Below, piece by piece: positions 1 to 9,602 of a stretch of 44,593 bases of DNA; the first letter of the stretch is position 1; the number at the start of each line of letters is the position of its first letter. The position numbers and the translations under genes were made by a program. This DNA is from Hydrogenophaga sp. (GTDB lineage: Bacteria > Pseudomonadota > Gammaproteobacteria > Burkholderiales > Burkholderiaceae_C): contig JAJNQE010000184.1 of the NCBI GenBank assembly GCA_021154985.1, positions 1-44,593 on the forward strand. Reading direction: 5' to 3'. The notes beneath the pieces were generated by a model, which was not told the origin of the DNA, made no database searches, and saw nothing but the letters and a program-made list of their open reading frames with translations.

Positions 1-1850
1 CGGTGCGCGCCCGCATGGACCGCCGCGGCGATCCGCTGGGCAAGCAGGTGCTGCCGGTGCTGGTGCACGGCGACGCGGCTTTTGCCGGCCAGGGCGTGGT
101 CATGGAAACGTTGGCGCTGGCCGAGACGCGTGGTTACTCCACCGGCGGCACGGTGCATCTGGTGATCAACAACCAGATCGGTTTCACCACCTCCGACCCG
201 CGCGACAGCCGCTCCACGCTGTATTGCTCCGACGTCGTGAAGATGATCGAGTCGCCGGTGCTGCACGTGAACGGCGACGACCCCGAGGCCGTGGTGTACG
301 CCACGCAGCTCGCGCTTGAATTCCGCATGGCCTTCCAGAAAGACGTGGTGGTCGACATCGTTTGCTTCCGCAAGCTGGGCCACAACGAGCAGGACACCCC
401 GAGCCTCACGCAGCCGCTGATGTACAAGAAGATCGCGGCCCACCCCGGCACGCGCAAGCTGTACGCCGACAAGCTGGTCGCGCAGGGCCTGGGCGAGTCG
501 ATCGGTGACGACATGGTCAAGGCCTACCGCGCCGCGCTGGACGACGGCCGCCACACGGTGGACCCGGTGCTCACCAACTTCAAGAGCAAGTTCGCGGTCG
601 ACTGGAGCCCCTACCTCAACAAGAAGTGGACCGACAGCGCCGACTCCGCCATCCCCATGGCCGAGTGGAAGCGCCTGTCGGAACGCCTCACCACCATCCC
701 CGACAGCGTCACGCCCCACCAGCTGGTGAAAAAGGTGTACGCCGATCGCGCGGCCATGGGCCGTGGCGAGATTCCGGTGGACTGGGGCATGGGCGAACAC
801 ATGGCGTTTGCCTCGCTGGTGGCCAGCGGTTTCCCGGTGCGCCTGTCGGGTGAAGACTGCGGCCGTGGCACGTTCACGCACCGCCACGCCGTGATTCACG
901 ACCAGAACCGCGAGAAGTTCGACGAGGGCACCTACGTGCCGCTGCAGAACGTGGCCGACAACCAGGCTCCGTTCGTGGTGATCGACTCGATCCTCTCCGA
1001 AGAAGCGGTGCTGGCTTTTGAATACGGCTACGCCTCGAACGATCCCAACACGCTGGTGATCTGGGAAGCGCAGTTCGGCGATTTCGTCAACGGCGCACAG
1101 GTCGTGATCGACCAGTTCATTGCCTCGGGCGAAGTGAAGTGGGGCCGCGTCAACGGCATCACGCTGATGCTGCCGCACGGCTACGAAGGCCAGGGCCCCG
1201 AGCACAGCTCGGCACGCCTGGAGCGCTTCATGCAGATGGCGGCCGACACCAACATGCAGATCGTGCAGCCCACCACGGCGAGCCAGATCTTCCATGTGCT
1301 GCGCCGCCAGATGATCCGTGGGCTGCGCAAGCCGCTGGTGATCTTCACGCCCAAGTCGCTCCTGCGCAACAAGGACGCGACCTCGCCGCTGTCCGAGTTC
1401 GTCAAAGGCGGTTTCCAGACGGTGATCCCCGATCAGAGCGCGGACGTGGCGAAGAAGGCCGAGAAGGTCAAGCGCGTCATCTGCTGCTCGGGCAAGGTGT
1501 ACTACGACCTGGTGAAGAAGCGCGAAGAGCGCGAAGCCGACGACGTGGCCATCATTCGCGTTGAACAGCTCTATCCGTTCCCGCACAAGGTGTTTGGTGC
1601 CGAACTGCGCAAATACCCCAACGCCACCGACATCGTGTGGTGCCAGGACGAGCCGCAAAACCAGGGTGCCTGGTTCTTTGTGCAGCACTACATCCACGAG
1701 AACATGCTCGACGGACAGAAGCTGGGCTACGCCGGTCGCGCCGCCTCCGCCTCGCCGGCGGTGGGTTACTCGCACCTGCACCAGGAACAGCAGAAGAACC
1801 TGATCGACGCCGCCTTCGGCAAGCTCAAGGGCTACATCCTCACCAAGTAA
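1..1850 (+). CDS. sucA: 2-oxoglutarate dehydrogenase E1 component, C-terminal about two thirds (5' partial)
   Basis: This is the thiamine-diphosphate-dependent E1 subunit that decarboxylates 2-oxoglutarate in the TCA cycle and passes the succinyl group to the lipoyl arm of E2. The reading frame is open from the window edge, so the gene begins outside. About 615 residues are present of the roughly 950 usual for the family. Visible signatures are the ThDP/Mg region (GDAAFAGQG near residue 23, then NNQIGFTT), the FRKLGHNEQD segment, and the transketolase-like pyrimidine and C-terminal domains with HGYEGQGPEHSSARLERF. It ends in GYILTK. The stop lies 83 bases before sucB, which encodes its E2 partner, and lpdA (E3) follows, so all three subunits come from one locus. 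I am very sure of the identity. Confidence 0.97.
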   Translation, partial: VRARMDRRGDPLGKQVLPVLVHGDAAFAGQGVVMETLALAETRGYSTGGTVHLVINNQIGFTTSDPRDSRSTLYCSDVVKMIESPVLHVNGDDPEAVVYATQLALEFRMAFQKDVVVDIVCFRKLGHNEQDTPSLTQPLMYKKIAAHPGTRKLYADKLVAQGLGESIGDDMVKAYRAALDDGRHTVDPVLTNFKSKFAVDWSPYLNKKWTDSADSAIPMAEWKRLSERLTTIPDSVTPHQLVKKVYADRAAMGRGEIPVDWGMGEHMAFASLVASGFPVRLSGEDCGRGTFTHRHAVIHDQNREKFDEGTYVPLQNVADNQAPFVVIDSILSEEAVLAFEYGYASNDPNTLVIWEAQFGDFVNGAQVVIDQFIASGEVKWGRVNGITLMLPHGYEGQGPEHSSARLERFMQMAADTNMQIVQPTTASQIFHVLRRQMIRGLRKPLVIFTPKSLLRNKDATSPLSEFVKGGFQTVIPDQSADVAKKAEKVKRVICCSGKVYYDLVKKREEREADDVAIIRVEQLYPFPHKVFGAELRKYPNATDIVWCQDEPQNQGAWFFVQHYIHENMLDGQKLGYAGRAASASPAVGYSHLHQEQQKNLIDAAFGKLKGYILTK

Positions 1851-1933
1851 GCCGCTCGCGCCGCCCGGCCCGTGGATGTGTCATCCCGGGCTGGCCGGCA
1901 CAGCGCAGTCAGACACAAACAGGTAGAAGAAAC

Positions 1934-3190
<1,257 letters not shown>

Positions 3191-3205
3191 TCGGCAACTC
3201 CCTCT

Positions 3206-3235
3206 GCCAACGCCCCGACAGGGGCGTTGGCCTTT
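3206..3235 (+). terminator. Rho-independent terminator or attenuator between sucB and lpdA
   Basis: A perfect 11-bp stem (GCCAACGCCCC paired with GGGGCGTTGGC) closes a four-base GACA loop and is followed by CTTTT. It starts 16 bases after the sucB stop and ends 19 bases before the lpdA start. It could terminate sucAB transcripts partly, setting the E2:E3 ratio, or stabilise the 3' end of a processed sucAB mRNA. The T tract is short, so read-through is likely. Confidence 0.7.
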
Positions 3236-3253
3236 TGAATTCAGGAATCCAAC

Positions 3254-4681
3254 ATGTCCCAAACATTTGACGTCGTCGTCATCGGCGGCGGCCCCGGCGG
3301 CTACATCGCCGCCATCCGCGCAGCCCAACTCGGTTTCAAGGTCGCCTGCATCGACGAATGGAAAAACGCCGCTGGCGGCCCGGCCCCGGGCGGCACCTGC
3401 ACCAACGTCGGTTGCATCCCGTCCAAGGCGCTGCTGCAGTCCTCGGAGCACTTCGACCACGCCAACCACCACTTCGCCGATCACGGCATCACCGCGACCA
3501 ACGTGAAGATCGACATCGCCAAGATGATCGGCCGCAAAGACACCGTGGTGAAGCAGAACAACGACGGCATCCTGTACCTGTTCAAGAAGAACAAGGTCAC
3601 GTTCTTCCATGGCCGCGGATCGTTTGCCCAGGCGGTGGAAGCCGGCTACGAAATCCAGGTGACGGGCGCCAAGGAAGAGCTGTTGACCGCGCGCCAGATC
3701 ATCGTGGCCACCGGCTCCAACGCACGCGCCTTGCCCGGCACGCCGTTCGACGAAGAGACCGTGCTGTCGAACGACGGTGCACTGCGCCTGGGCGCCGTGC
3801 CCAAGAAGCTGGTGCTGATCGGCTCCGGCGTGATCGGCCTGGAAATGGGGTCGGTCTGGCGCCGCCTGGGTTCTGACGTGACCATCCTCGAAGGCTTGCC
3901 CACTTTCCTGGGGGCGGTGGACGAGCAGATCGCCAAGGAAGCCAAGAAGGCGTTCGACAAGCAAGGCCTGAAGATCGAGCTGGGCGTGAAGGTTGGCGAA
4001 ATCAAGGCGTCCAAAAAAGGGGTCAACGTGGCGTACACCAACGCCAAGGGCGAGGCCCAGGCGCTGGACGCCGACAAGCTCATCGTCTCCATCGGACGCG
4101 TGCCCAACACCATCGGCCTCAACGCTGAGGCGGTGGGTCTGCAGCTCGACGAGCGCGGCGCCATCGTGGTCGACGCCGAATGCCGCACCAACCTCAAGGG
4201 CGTGTGGGCGGTGGGCGACGTGGTGCGCGGCCCCATGCTGGCACACAAGGCGGAAGAAGAGGGCGTGGCCGTGGCGGAGCGCATCGCGGGCCAACACGGC
4301 CACGTGAACTTCAACACCATCCCCTGGGTGATTTACACCAGCCCCGAGATCGCCTGGGTGGGCGAGACCGAACAGCAGCTCAAGGCCCGAGGCGCTGCCT
4401 ACAAGGCCGGCACGTTCCCGTTTCTCGCCAACGGCCGCGCACGCGCGCTGGGCGACACCACCGGCATGGTCAAGTTCCTGGCCGACGCCGTGTCCGACGA
4501 AATCCTGGGCGTGCACATCGTGGGCCCCATGGCCAGCGAGCTGATCGCCGAGGCCGTGGTGGCCATGGAGTTCAAGGCCAGCGCCGAAGACATCGCACGC
4601 ATCTGCCACGCGCACCCTTCGCTGTCGGAAGCGACGAAAGAAGCCGCGCTGGCGGTGGACAAGCGCACGCTGAACTTCTGA
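3254..4681 (+). CDS. lpdA: Dihydrolipoamide dehydrogenase (E3)
   Basis: This flavoprotein reoxidises the dihydrolipoyl groups of E2 with NAD+. The product is 475 residues, normal for the family. It has an N-terminal FAD-binding GGGPGG motif (11-16) and the redox-active disulfide C49/C54 in GTCTNVGCIPSK. A second Rossmann fold (IGSGVIGLEMGS) binds NAD, and a second FAD motif is present (VWAVGDVVRGPMLAHKA). The C-terminal dimer domain carries the catalytic H454-E459 pair in HAHPSLSEAT. The ATG follows a CAGGAA ribosome-binding site. It is the E3 of the adjacent sucAB complex and may also serve other 2-oxo-acid dehydrogenases. A hairpin upstream may tune its expression. Confidence 0.97.
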   Translation: MSQTFDVVVIGGGPGGYIAAIRAAQLGFKVACIDEWKNAAGGPAPGGTCTNVGCIPSKALLQSSEHFDHANHHFADHGITATNVKIDIAKMIGRKDTVVKQNNDGILYLFKKNKVTFFHGRGSFAQAVEAGYEIQVTGAKEELLTARQIIVATGSNARALPGTPFDEETVLSNDGALRLGAVPKKLVLIGSGVIGLEMGSVWRRLGSDVTILEGLPTFLGAVDEQIAKEAKKAFDKQGLKIELGVKVGEIKASKKGVNVAYTNAKGEAQALDADKLIVSIGRVPNTIGLNAEAVGLQLDERGAIVVDAECRTNLKGVWAVGDVVRGPMLAHKAEEEGVAVAERIAGQHGHVNFNTIPWVIYTSPEIAWVGETEQQLKARGAAYKAGTFPFLANGRARALGDTTGMVKFLADAVSDEILGVHIVGPMASELIAEAVVAMEFKASAEDIARICHAHPSLSEATKEAALAVDKRTLNF

Positions 4682-4694
4682 ACCGGCGCCGGTC

Positions 4695-5792
4695 TTGAGC
4701 GTTCGCAGCACCTACGAAGCCGCGCTGAAAGAGCGCGGCTACACGACCGACCCCGCCCAGCAGCGTGCCATCGACGCGCTGGAGCGGTGCGCCACCGAGT
4801 GGACCGAGTACAAGCAGCGCCGATCCAACTCCCTGAAGAAGCTCTTCATCAAGCCCGACATTCCGCGCGGCGTGTACATGTTCGGCGGCGTGGGCCGTGG
4901 CAAGAGCTTTTTGATGGATTGCTTCTTCACCGCGGTGCCGCTCAAGCGCAAGACGCGCCTGCACTTTCATGAGTTCATGCGCGAGGTGCACCGCGAACTG
5001 CGCGAGCTGCAAGGCACGGTGAATCCGCTGGACGAGCTGGGCGCGCGCATCGCCAAGCGCTACAAGCTGATCTGCTTTGACGAATTTCACGTGGCCGATG
5101 TGACCGACGCCATGATCCTGCACCGCCTGCTGGACGCACTGTTCAAGGCCGGCGTGGGCTTCGTCACCACCTCCAACTTCCACCCCGACGGCTTGTACCC
5201 CGACGGCCTGCACCGCGACCGCATCCTGCCCGCGATCGAACTGCTCAAGGAACGGCTGGAGGTGCTGAGCGTGGACAACGGCACCGATTACCGCCAGCGC
5301 ACGCTCAACCACATCGAGCTCTACCACTGCCCGCTGGGGCCGCAGGCCGACGAAGCGATGGAGGTCACTTTCAACGAGCTGGCCGAAGCGGGCGACCAGG
5401 ACCCGGTGATGCAGATCGAGTCGCGCCAGATCCGGGCGGTGCGCCGCGCTGGGGGCGTGATCTGGTTCGATTTTCGCACCCTGTGTGGTGGGCCACGCTC
5501 GCAAAACGACTACCTGGAAATCGCCACGCAGTTCCACACGGTGATGTTGTCCAACGTGCCGCAAATGCAGGTGCGCCAGGCGTCGGAAGCGCGTCGCTTC
5601 ACCTGGCTCATCGACGTGCTGTACGACCGCCGGGTGAAGCTGGTGATGTCGGCGGCTGTGCCCCCGGAAGAGCTCTACGTTGAGGGCCCCATGTCGCACG
5701 AGTTCCCCCGCACGGTGTCTCGCCTGGGCGAGATGCAGTCCGAGGAATTCCTGGCCTTGGAACACCGGCTGGTGGACACCGGCCTGACCTGA
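4695..5792 (+). CDS. zapE: ZapE/AFG1-family cell division ATPase
   Basis: The product (365 residues) belongs to the AFG1/LACE1/ZapE AAA-like ATPases; E. coli ZapE acts at the Z-ring late in constriction and under anaerobic or heat stress. Walker A is GGVGRGKS (64-71) and Walker B is LICFDEFHV with D129/E130. The segment IWFDFRTLCGGPRS is typical of the family. No signal peptide or membrane segment is seen, so it is cytosolic. It begins with TTG at 4695, 13 bases after the lpdA stop, because no ATG lies between lpdA and the conserved N-terminus. The close spacing suggests co-transcription with lpdA, an arrangement I recall from other Burkholderiales. The family is certain; the division role is inferred from E. 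coli. Confidence 0.9.
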   Translation: MSVRSTYEAALKERGYTTDPAQQRAIDALERCATEWTEYKQRRSNSLKKLFIKPDIPRGVYMFGGVGRGKSFLMDCFFTAVPLKRKTRLHFHEFMREVHRELRELQGTVNPLDELGARIAKRYKLICFDEFHVADVTDAMILHRLLDALFKAGVGFVTTSNFHPDGLYPDGLHRDRILPAIELLKERLEVLSVDNGTDYRQRTLNHIELYHCPLGPQADEAMEVTFNELAEAGDQDPVMQIESRQIRAVRRAGGVIWFDFRTLCGGPRSQNDYLEIATQFHTVMLSNVPQMQVRQASEARRFTWLIDVLYDRRVKLVMSAAVPPEELYVEGPMSHEFPRTVSRLGEMQSEEFLALEHRLVDTGLT

Positions 5793-5812
5793 ACGCTGGC
5801 GCTGCCAGCGAG

Positions 5813-5830
5813 GCCCGCTGCGCGGGCTTC
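5813..5830. terminator. Hairpin between convergent zapE and PP2C genes
   Basis: GCCCGC and GCGGGC pair around a TGC loop, followed on the plus strand by TTC. A second small hairpin (CGCTGGC/GCCAGCG, 5794-5810) lies just before it. The position between two convergent stop codons fits a shared terminator, but there is no proper T tract. Confidence 0.35.
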
Positions 5831-6587
5831 AGCTCAGGGCTTCGAGTTTCACGATCACGATCGACAGGTTGTCACCCGCGCCCTTGGCGCGCGTGCGCGC
5901 CTTCTGGATCAGGAATTCGCAAGCTTCTCGCGGCGACAGCATGGCGATGGTGCTGGCCAGTTCTTCGGGGGTGAAGTAGTGCCACACGCCGTCGCTGCAC
6001 GCCATCAGCGCCTCACCCGGGGTGAGCTGCGGCACCACGTGCAGGTCCACCGGCGGATCGTTCTCGGTCCCCAGGCAGCCCATGAGGATGTTCGCGTGCG
6101 GGTGGTCCAGGGCTTCTTGCTCGCTGAGCTCGCCCTGATTGACCAGGGTCTGCACGTAAGAGTGGTCCATGGTCCGGAACACCATGCGGCCGTTGCGGAA
6201 GTGGTAGACCCGCGAGTCGCCGGCGTGTACCCAGTGGCTCTCGCCATCGGGGTCGATCAGAAAGGCAGCGATGGTGCTGTGCGGCTCCTGCTCGGCCGAC
6301 ACGGCGGTGAGTTTGATCACCAGGTGCGATTCTTCGACGATCTGGCGCAGCAGCGCCGAGGCGTCGTCGGTGTCCGGGTCGTAGCGCTCGAAGAGCTGGC
6401 GTGCCGTGAGCATCACCTGGTCCGACGCCTTGCGCCCGCCGCTGCGCCCGCCCATGCCGTCGGCCAGCACCGCCAGCATGCAGCTGCTGTGGCGCGGGTG
6501 GTTCAGCAGGCACACCTGGTCTTGCTGGTAGTCGCGGTCGCCCCGGTGGATGCCGGTGGACGCCTGGATGCGGTAGCCTTTGGACAT
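5829..6587 (-). CDS. PP2C-family serine/threonine protein phosphatase
   Basis: The 252-residue product is a single PP2C domain that would remove phosphate from Ser/Thr residues using two metal ions. The motifs are complete: RGDRDYQQD (D23), ADGMGG (D43), HAGDSR (D124), CSDGVW (D199) and the terminal GDNLSIV (D239, N240). No membrane segment or extra domain is present, so it is a soluble stand-alone enzyme of the bacterial Stp/PrpC type. The start is the ATG of MSKGYRIQASTGIHRGD. The frame continues upstream for 91 codons, but that part is low-complexity antisense to the helicase start. No partner kinase lies in the window, so its target is unknown. It diverges from the helicase gene across about 50 bases. 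Confidence 0.9.
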   Translation of the reverse strand: MSKGYRIQASTGIHRGDRDYQQDQVCLLNHPRHSSCMLAVLADGMGGRSGGRKASDQVMLTARQLFERYDPDTDDASALLRQIVEESHLVIKLTAVSAEQEPHSTIAAFLIDPDGESHWVHAGDSRVYHFRNGRMVFRTMDHSYVQTLVNQGELSEQEALDHPHANILMGCLGTENDPPVDLHVVPQLTPGEALMACSDGVWHYFTPEELASTIAMLSPREACEFLIQKARTRAKGAGDNLSIVIVKLEALS

Positions 6588-6639
6588 ATGAATCAATCGT
6601 TGTTCGGGTGCCGGTGGTGGCACGCAATGGTATCCAGTA

Positions 6640-8736
6640 ATGGTGCAGCGGTGCCCCGCCGTCCGTGCGCGTTTGCACACCGCTGGCGTGGTTGATCTGG
6701 TCGATGGCGTGGCGGCCGCCTTTGCCGCAGACGGCCTTCTCTCGGTGTCGCGCCCCGGCCTTCGACCCCGGCCGGGGCAACTGGCGATGGCACTGGCCGT
6801 GGCTCGGGCCTTGCAGGCCGGCGAACACCTCGCGGTGGAGGCAGGCACCGGGGTGGGCAAGACCTTCGCCTACCTGGTCCCGGTGTTGTTGAGCGGACAG
6901 CGCGTGCTGCTGTCAACCGCCACGCAGGCGCTGCAAGAGCAGTTGTTCACGCACGATATTCCGGCCGTGTCCCGCGCGTTGGGTCTGCCGGTGCGCGTGG
7001 CACTGCTCAAGGGGCGCTCGAACTACTTGTGCCTGCACCGGCTGGAGCTGGCCAGAACGGTGGGCTCAAGCGCGCAACGCGACCCGGCGGTGGCCGTCGG
7101 CCTGGAGCAGGTGCAGCGCTGGGCGCGCCTCACGCGCAGCGGCGATGTGGGCGAGCTGGATGGGCTGGACGAACGATCGCCGCTGCGCCCCCTGATCACC
7201 TCCACCCGCCACAACTGCGTGGGCACGGCGTGCCCGCAGGCCGCGCGTTGCCACGTCAACCTGGCCCGCCGCCAGGCCCGCGAAGCCGACTGGGTGGTCG
7301 TCAACCACCACCTCTTTTTTGCCGATCAGGTCATTCGCGAGACCGAAGCGGTGGACTGGTTGCCCGAGACCGGCGTGGTGGTGCTGGACGAAGCCCACCG
7401 GCTCAACGACACCGGCGTGCAGCTGCTGTCCCAGTCCATCACCTCGGACCACCTGCACGACCTTGCGCGCGAGCTCGGCTTGCAAGGCCATGCGCGGGCC
7501 CGCGGGCTGCGGCCGTGGGCGCACCTGGCGCTCAATCTGGAACAGGCTTGCCGCGCTGTGGGCGTGCTCTCACGCGAGGCCGGCGCCACGAGCCGCAGCG
7601 CCTGGAGCGACACCACCCCCGACGGGTTGACGTCCGGCGCCTGGCTGCAGGCGATCTCTGGCCTCGACCAGGCCTTGGCGGCCGCGCTGGAGGCTGTGAC
7701 GGCCACCGCCCAGAGTGCGGCCGAACTCGCGCGCCTGCTTGACCGCATCAAGGCGCTGCAAAGCACCTGGAGCCATCTGGCGCCGGGTGGCCCGAGCCCT
7801 GCGGACGCGGCCAGCGTGCGCTGGATGGAGTGGGGCGCTGACCGATCCTGGCGCATGGTGCGCGCGCCGCTGGACAGCGCCGCGCGCTTCGGCCGGCTGG
7901 TGCGGGCCAGCGACCCCGGTGCCCGCAGCTGGATCCTTGCCTCGGCCACGCTGGGCCACGACGACACGCTGCACTGGTTCACCCGCAGCCTGGGTCTGGC
8001 GGACCATCCCGCCGTGCGCACCCTGAGGGTGGCTAGTCCGTTCGATCATGGCGAGCAGGCGGCCCTGTTTGTGCCGCACGACCTGCCCGAGCCGTCCGAC
8101 GCCGCGCACACGCCCGAGCTGGCGGCACGCGTGGCGCGATGGGCCAGCCGGCTGGGCGGGCGCACGCTGGTGCTCACCACCACGCTGCGCGCGGTGGCGC
8201 GCATGGCCGAGGCCTTGAACGAGCAGGTGTTGCAGGGCCAATGTGCACCCTTGCAGGTGCTGGCCCAGGGGCGTTTGTCGCGTGCGGCGCTGCTGGAGCG
8301 GTTCAGGACGGCCGCGTCAACGCAGCACGGCGCCGTTCTGGTCGCGTCGGCCTCGTTCTGGGAGGGGGTCGACCTGGCTGGCGATGCCTTGCAGCTGCTC
8401 GTGATCGACAAGCTGCCGTTTCCGTCGCCCGACGATCCTTTGACCGCCGCGCGAGCCGCGCGGCTGGAAGCACAAGGTTTGAAGGCTTTTGGCGATGGCT
8501 ATTTGCCCGAGGCGGCCATGGCCTTGAAGCAGGGGGCCGGCCGGCTGATCCGAACCGAAACCGACCAGGGGGTGCTGGTGATCGGCGACCGCCGCCTGCT
8601 CACCCGCAGCTATGGCCTTGAGTTGCTGGCCAGCTTGCCGGCCATGCGCCGGCTGGTGAACGAGGCCGAGATGAGCGCAGCGCTGGACACGCTGACGCTC
8701 ACCAGATCTTCCACCAGGGCTCGTCCTTGCTCTTGA
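6640..8736 (+). CDS. ATP-dependent DNA helicase of the XPD/DinG family (YoaA-like)
   Basis: This is a superfamily 2, 5'-3' iron-sulfur helicase implicated in repair and R-loop or replication conflicts. Motif I is GTGVGKT (69-75) and the DEAH box is at 250-253. Motif VI is QGAGRLIR (631-638). Four cysteines (C131, C193, C198, C204) sit between motifs I and II, exactly where XPD-family enzymes bind a 4Fe-4S cluster. The size (698 residues) and compact layout are closer to YoaA than to the longer DinG. The start is uncertain: ATG 6640 gives a short non-conserved leader, and a valine codon at 6688 or 6691 would match relatives better. The last 38 bases overlap the 3' end of bamD on the other strand. 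Confidence 0.88.
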   Translation: MVQRCPAVRARLHTAGVVDLVDGVAAAFAADGLLSVSRPGLRPRPGQLAMALAVARALQAGEHLAVEAGTGVGKTFAYLVPVLLSGQRVLLSTATQALQEQLFTHDIPAVSRALGLPVRVALLKGRSNYLCLHRLELARTVGSSAQRDPAVAVGLEQVQRWARLTRSGDVGELDGLDERSPLRPLITSTRHNCVGTACPQAARCHVNLARRQAREADWVVVNHHLFFADQVIRETEAVDWLPETGVVVLDEAHRLNDTGVQLLSQSITSDHLHDLARELGLQGHARARGLRPWAHLALNLEQACRAVGVLSREAGATSRSAWSDTTPDGLTSGAWLQAISGLDQALAAALEAVTATAQSAAELARLLDRIKALQSTWSHLAPGGPSPADAASVRWMEWGADRSWRMVRAPLDSAARFGRLVRASDPGARSWILASATLGHDDTLHWFTRSLGLADHPAVRTLRVASPFDHGEQAALFVPHDLPEPSDAAHTPELAARVARWASRLGGRTLVLTTTLRAVARMAEALNEQVLQGQCAPLQVLAQGRLSRAALLERFRTAASTQHGAVLVASASFWEGVDLAGDALQLLVIDKLPFPSPDDPLTAARAARLEAQGLKAFGDGYLPEAAMALKQGAGRLIRTETDQGVLVIGDRRLLTRSYGLELLASLPAMRRLVNEAEMSAALDTLTLTRSSTRARPCS

Positions 8737-9505
8737 AGCCCTGGCTCAGGTACTCGCTTTTCGGGTAGTTGGTCTGCATCACGCGGCGCGCGTCGTCCCG
8801 CAACTGGGTCATCCCCAGCGCGTCGTACGACTGGACCATGATGAACAAGGCTTCTTCCAGCGCGGGTGCGTCGGTGTACTCGTTGAGCGCGGTTTGTGCG
8901 CGGTTGATGGCCGCCACGTGGGCGCCGCGGCTCAGGTAGTAGCGGGCCACGTGCACTTCGTACTGCGCCAGCGAATTGACGATGTAGGTCATGCGCAGGC
9001 GGGCGTCGGGCGTGTAGCGCGAGTCGGGGAAGCGGGTGCTGAGTTCGCGGAATGCTTCGAACGATTCCTTGGCCGCTTTCTGGTCCCGCTCCGACAGGTC
9101 TTGCCGCGCGATCGCGCCGAAAAGACCAAGGTTGTCGTTGAAATTCACCAGACCTTTGAGGTAGAGCGCGTAGTCCATGGCCGGGCTGGCCGGATGGAGT
9201 TTCTGAAAGCGGTCGATGGCCGCCAGCGCCTGGGCCGGCTCGCTGGCCTTGTAATGGGTGTAAGCCTTGTCGAGCTGCGCCTGCTGGGCCAGCGGAGTGC
9301 CGGCTGCGCGACCTTCGAGCTTTTCGAGCAAGGTCACCGAGCGTTCAAAGTTGCCGGCTGAGCGCTCGTCGGTGGCTTCGCTGTAAATGCGGTTGGGGCT
9401 CCAGTTCGCGGTTTCGTCTTTGGGTTTGGTGCTGCCACAAGCGCTCAGCAGCAGCGCCGTGCCCAATGCACCAGCGGTCAAGGCCGATAATCTGAACGTC
9501 AACAT
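8699..9505 (-). CDS. bamD: Outer-membrane assembly lipoprotein BamD (ComL)
   Basis: BamD is the essential lipoprotein of the BAM complex, which inserts beta-barrel proteins into the outer membrane. The 268-residue product has a signal peptide ending in the lipobox LSAC with lipidated C23. TPR-like helical repeats follow (NRIYSEATDERSAGNFERS, then LYLKGLVNF and RFPDSRYTPDARLRM), as in all BamD proteins, and it ends DEPWWKIW. The ATG follows AAGGTGAG. The frame stays open upstream, but that part is antisense to rluD. It is divergent from rluD, the same arrangement as in E. coli. bamB, another BAM lipoprotein gene, lies about 10 kb downstream in this window. Confidence 0.95.
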   Translation of the reverse strand: MLTFRLSALTAGALGTALLLSACGSTKPKDETANWSPNRIYSEATDERSAGNFERSVTLLEKLEGRAAGTPLAQQAQLDKAYTHYKASEPAQALAAIDRFQKLHPASPAMDYALYLKGLVNFNDNLGLFGAIARQDLSERDQKAAKESFEAFRELSTRFPDSRYTPDARLRMTYIVNSLAQYEVHVARYYLSRGAHVAAINRAQTALNEYTDAPALEEALFIMVQSYDALGMTQLRDDARRVMQTNYPKSEYLSQGFKSKDEPWWKIW

Positions 9506-9602
9506 AACGAACTCACCTTCACAACGGAACGACGGATTGAAAGCGCAAAGTATATCGACGGGGGGTGAAGCAGCGGGTCTGACGGCGGACACGGCCCAGG
9601 AC

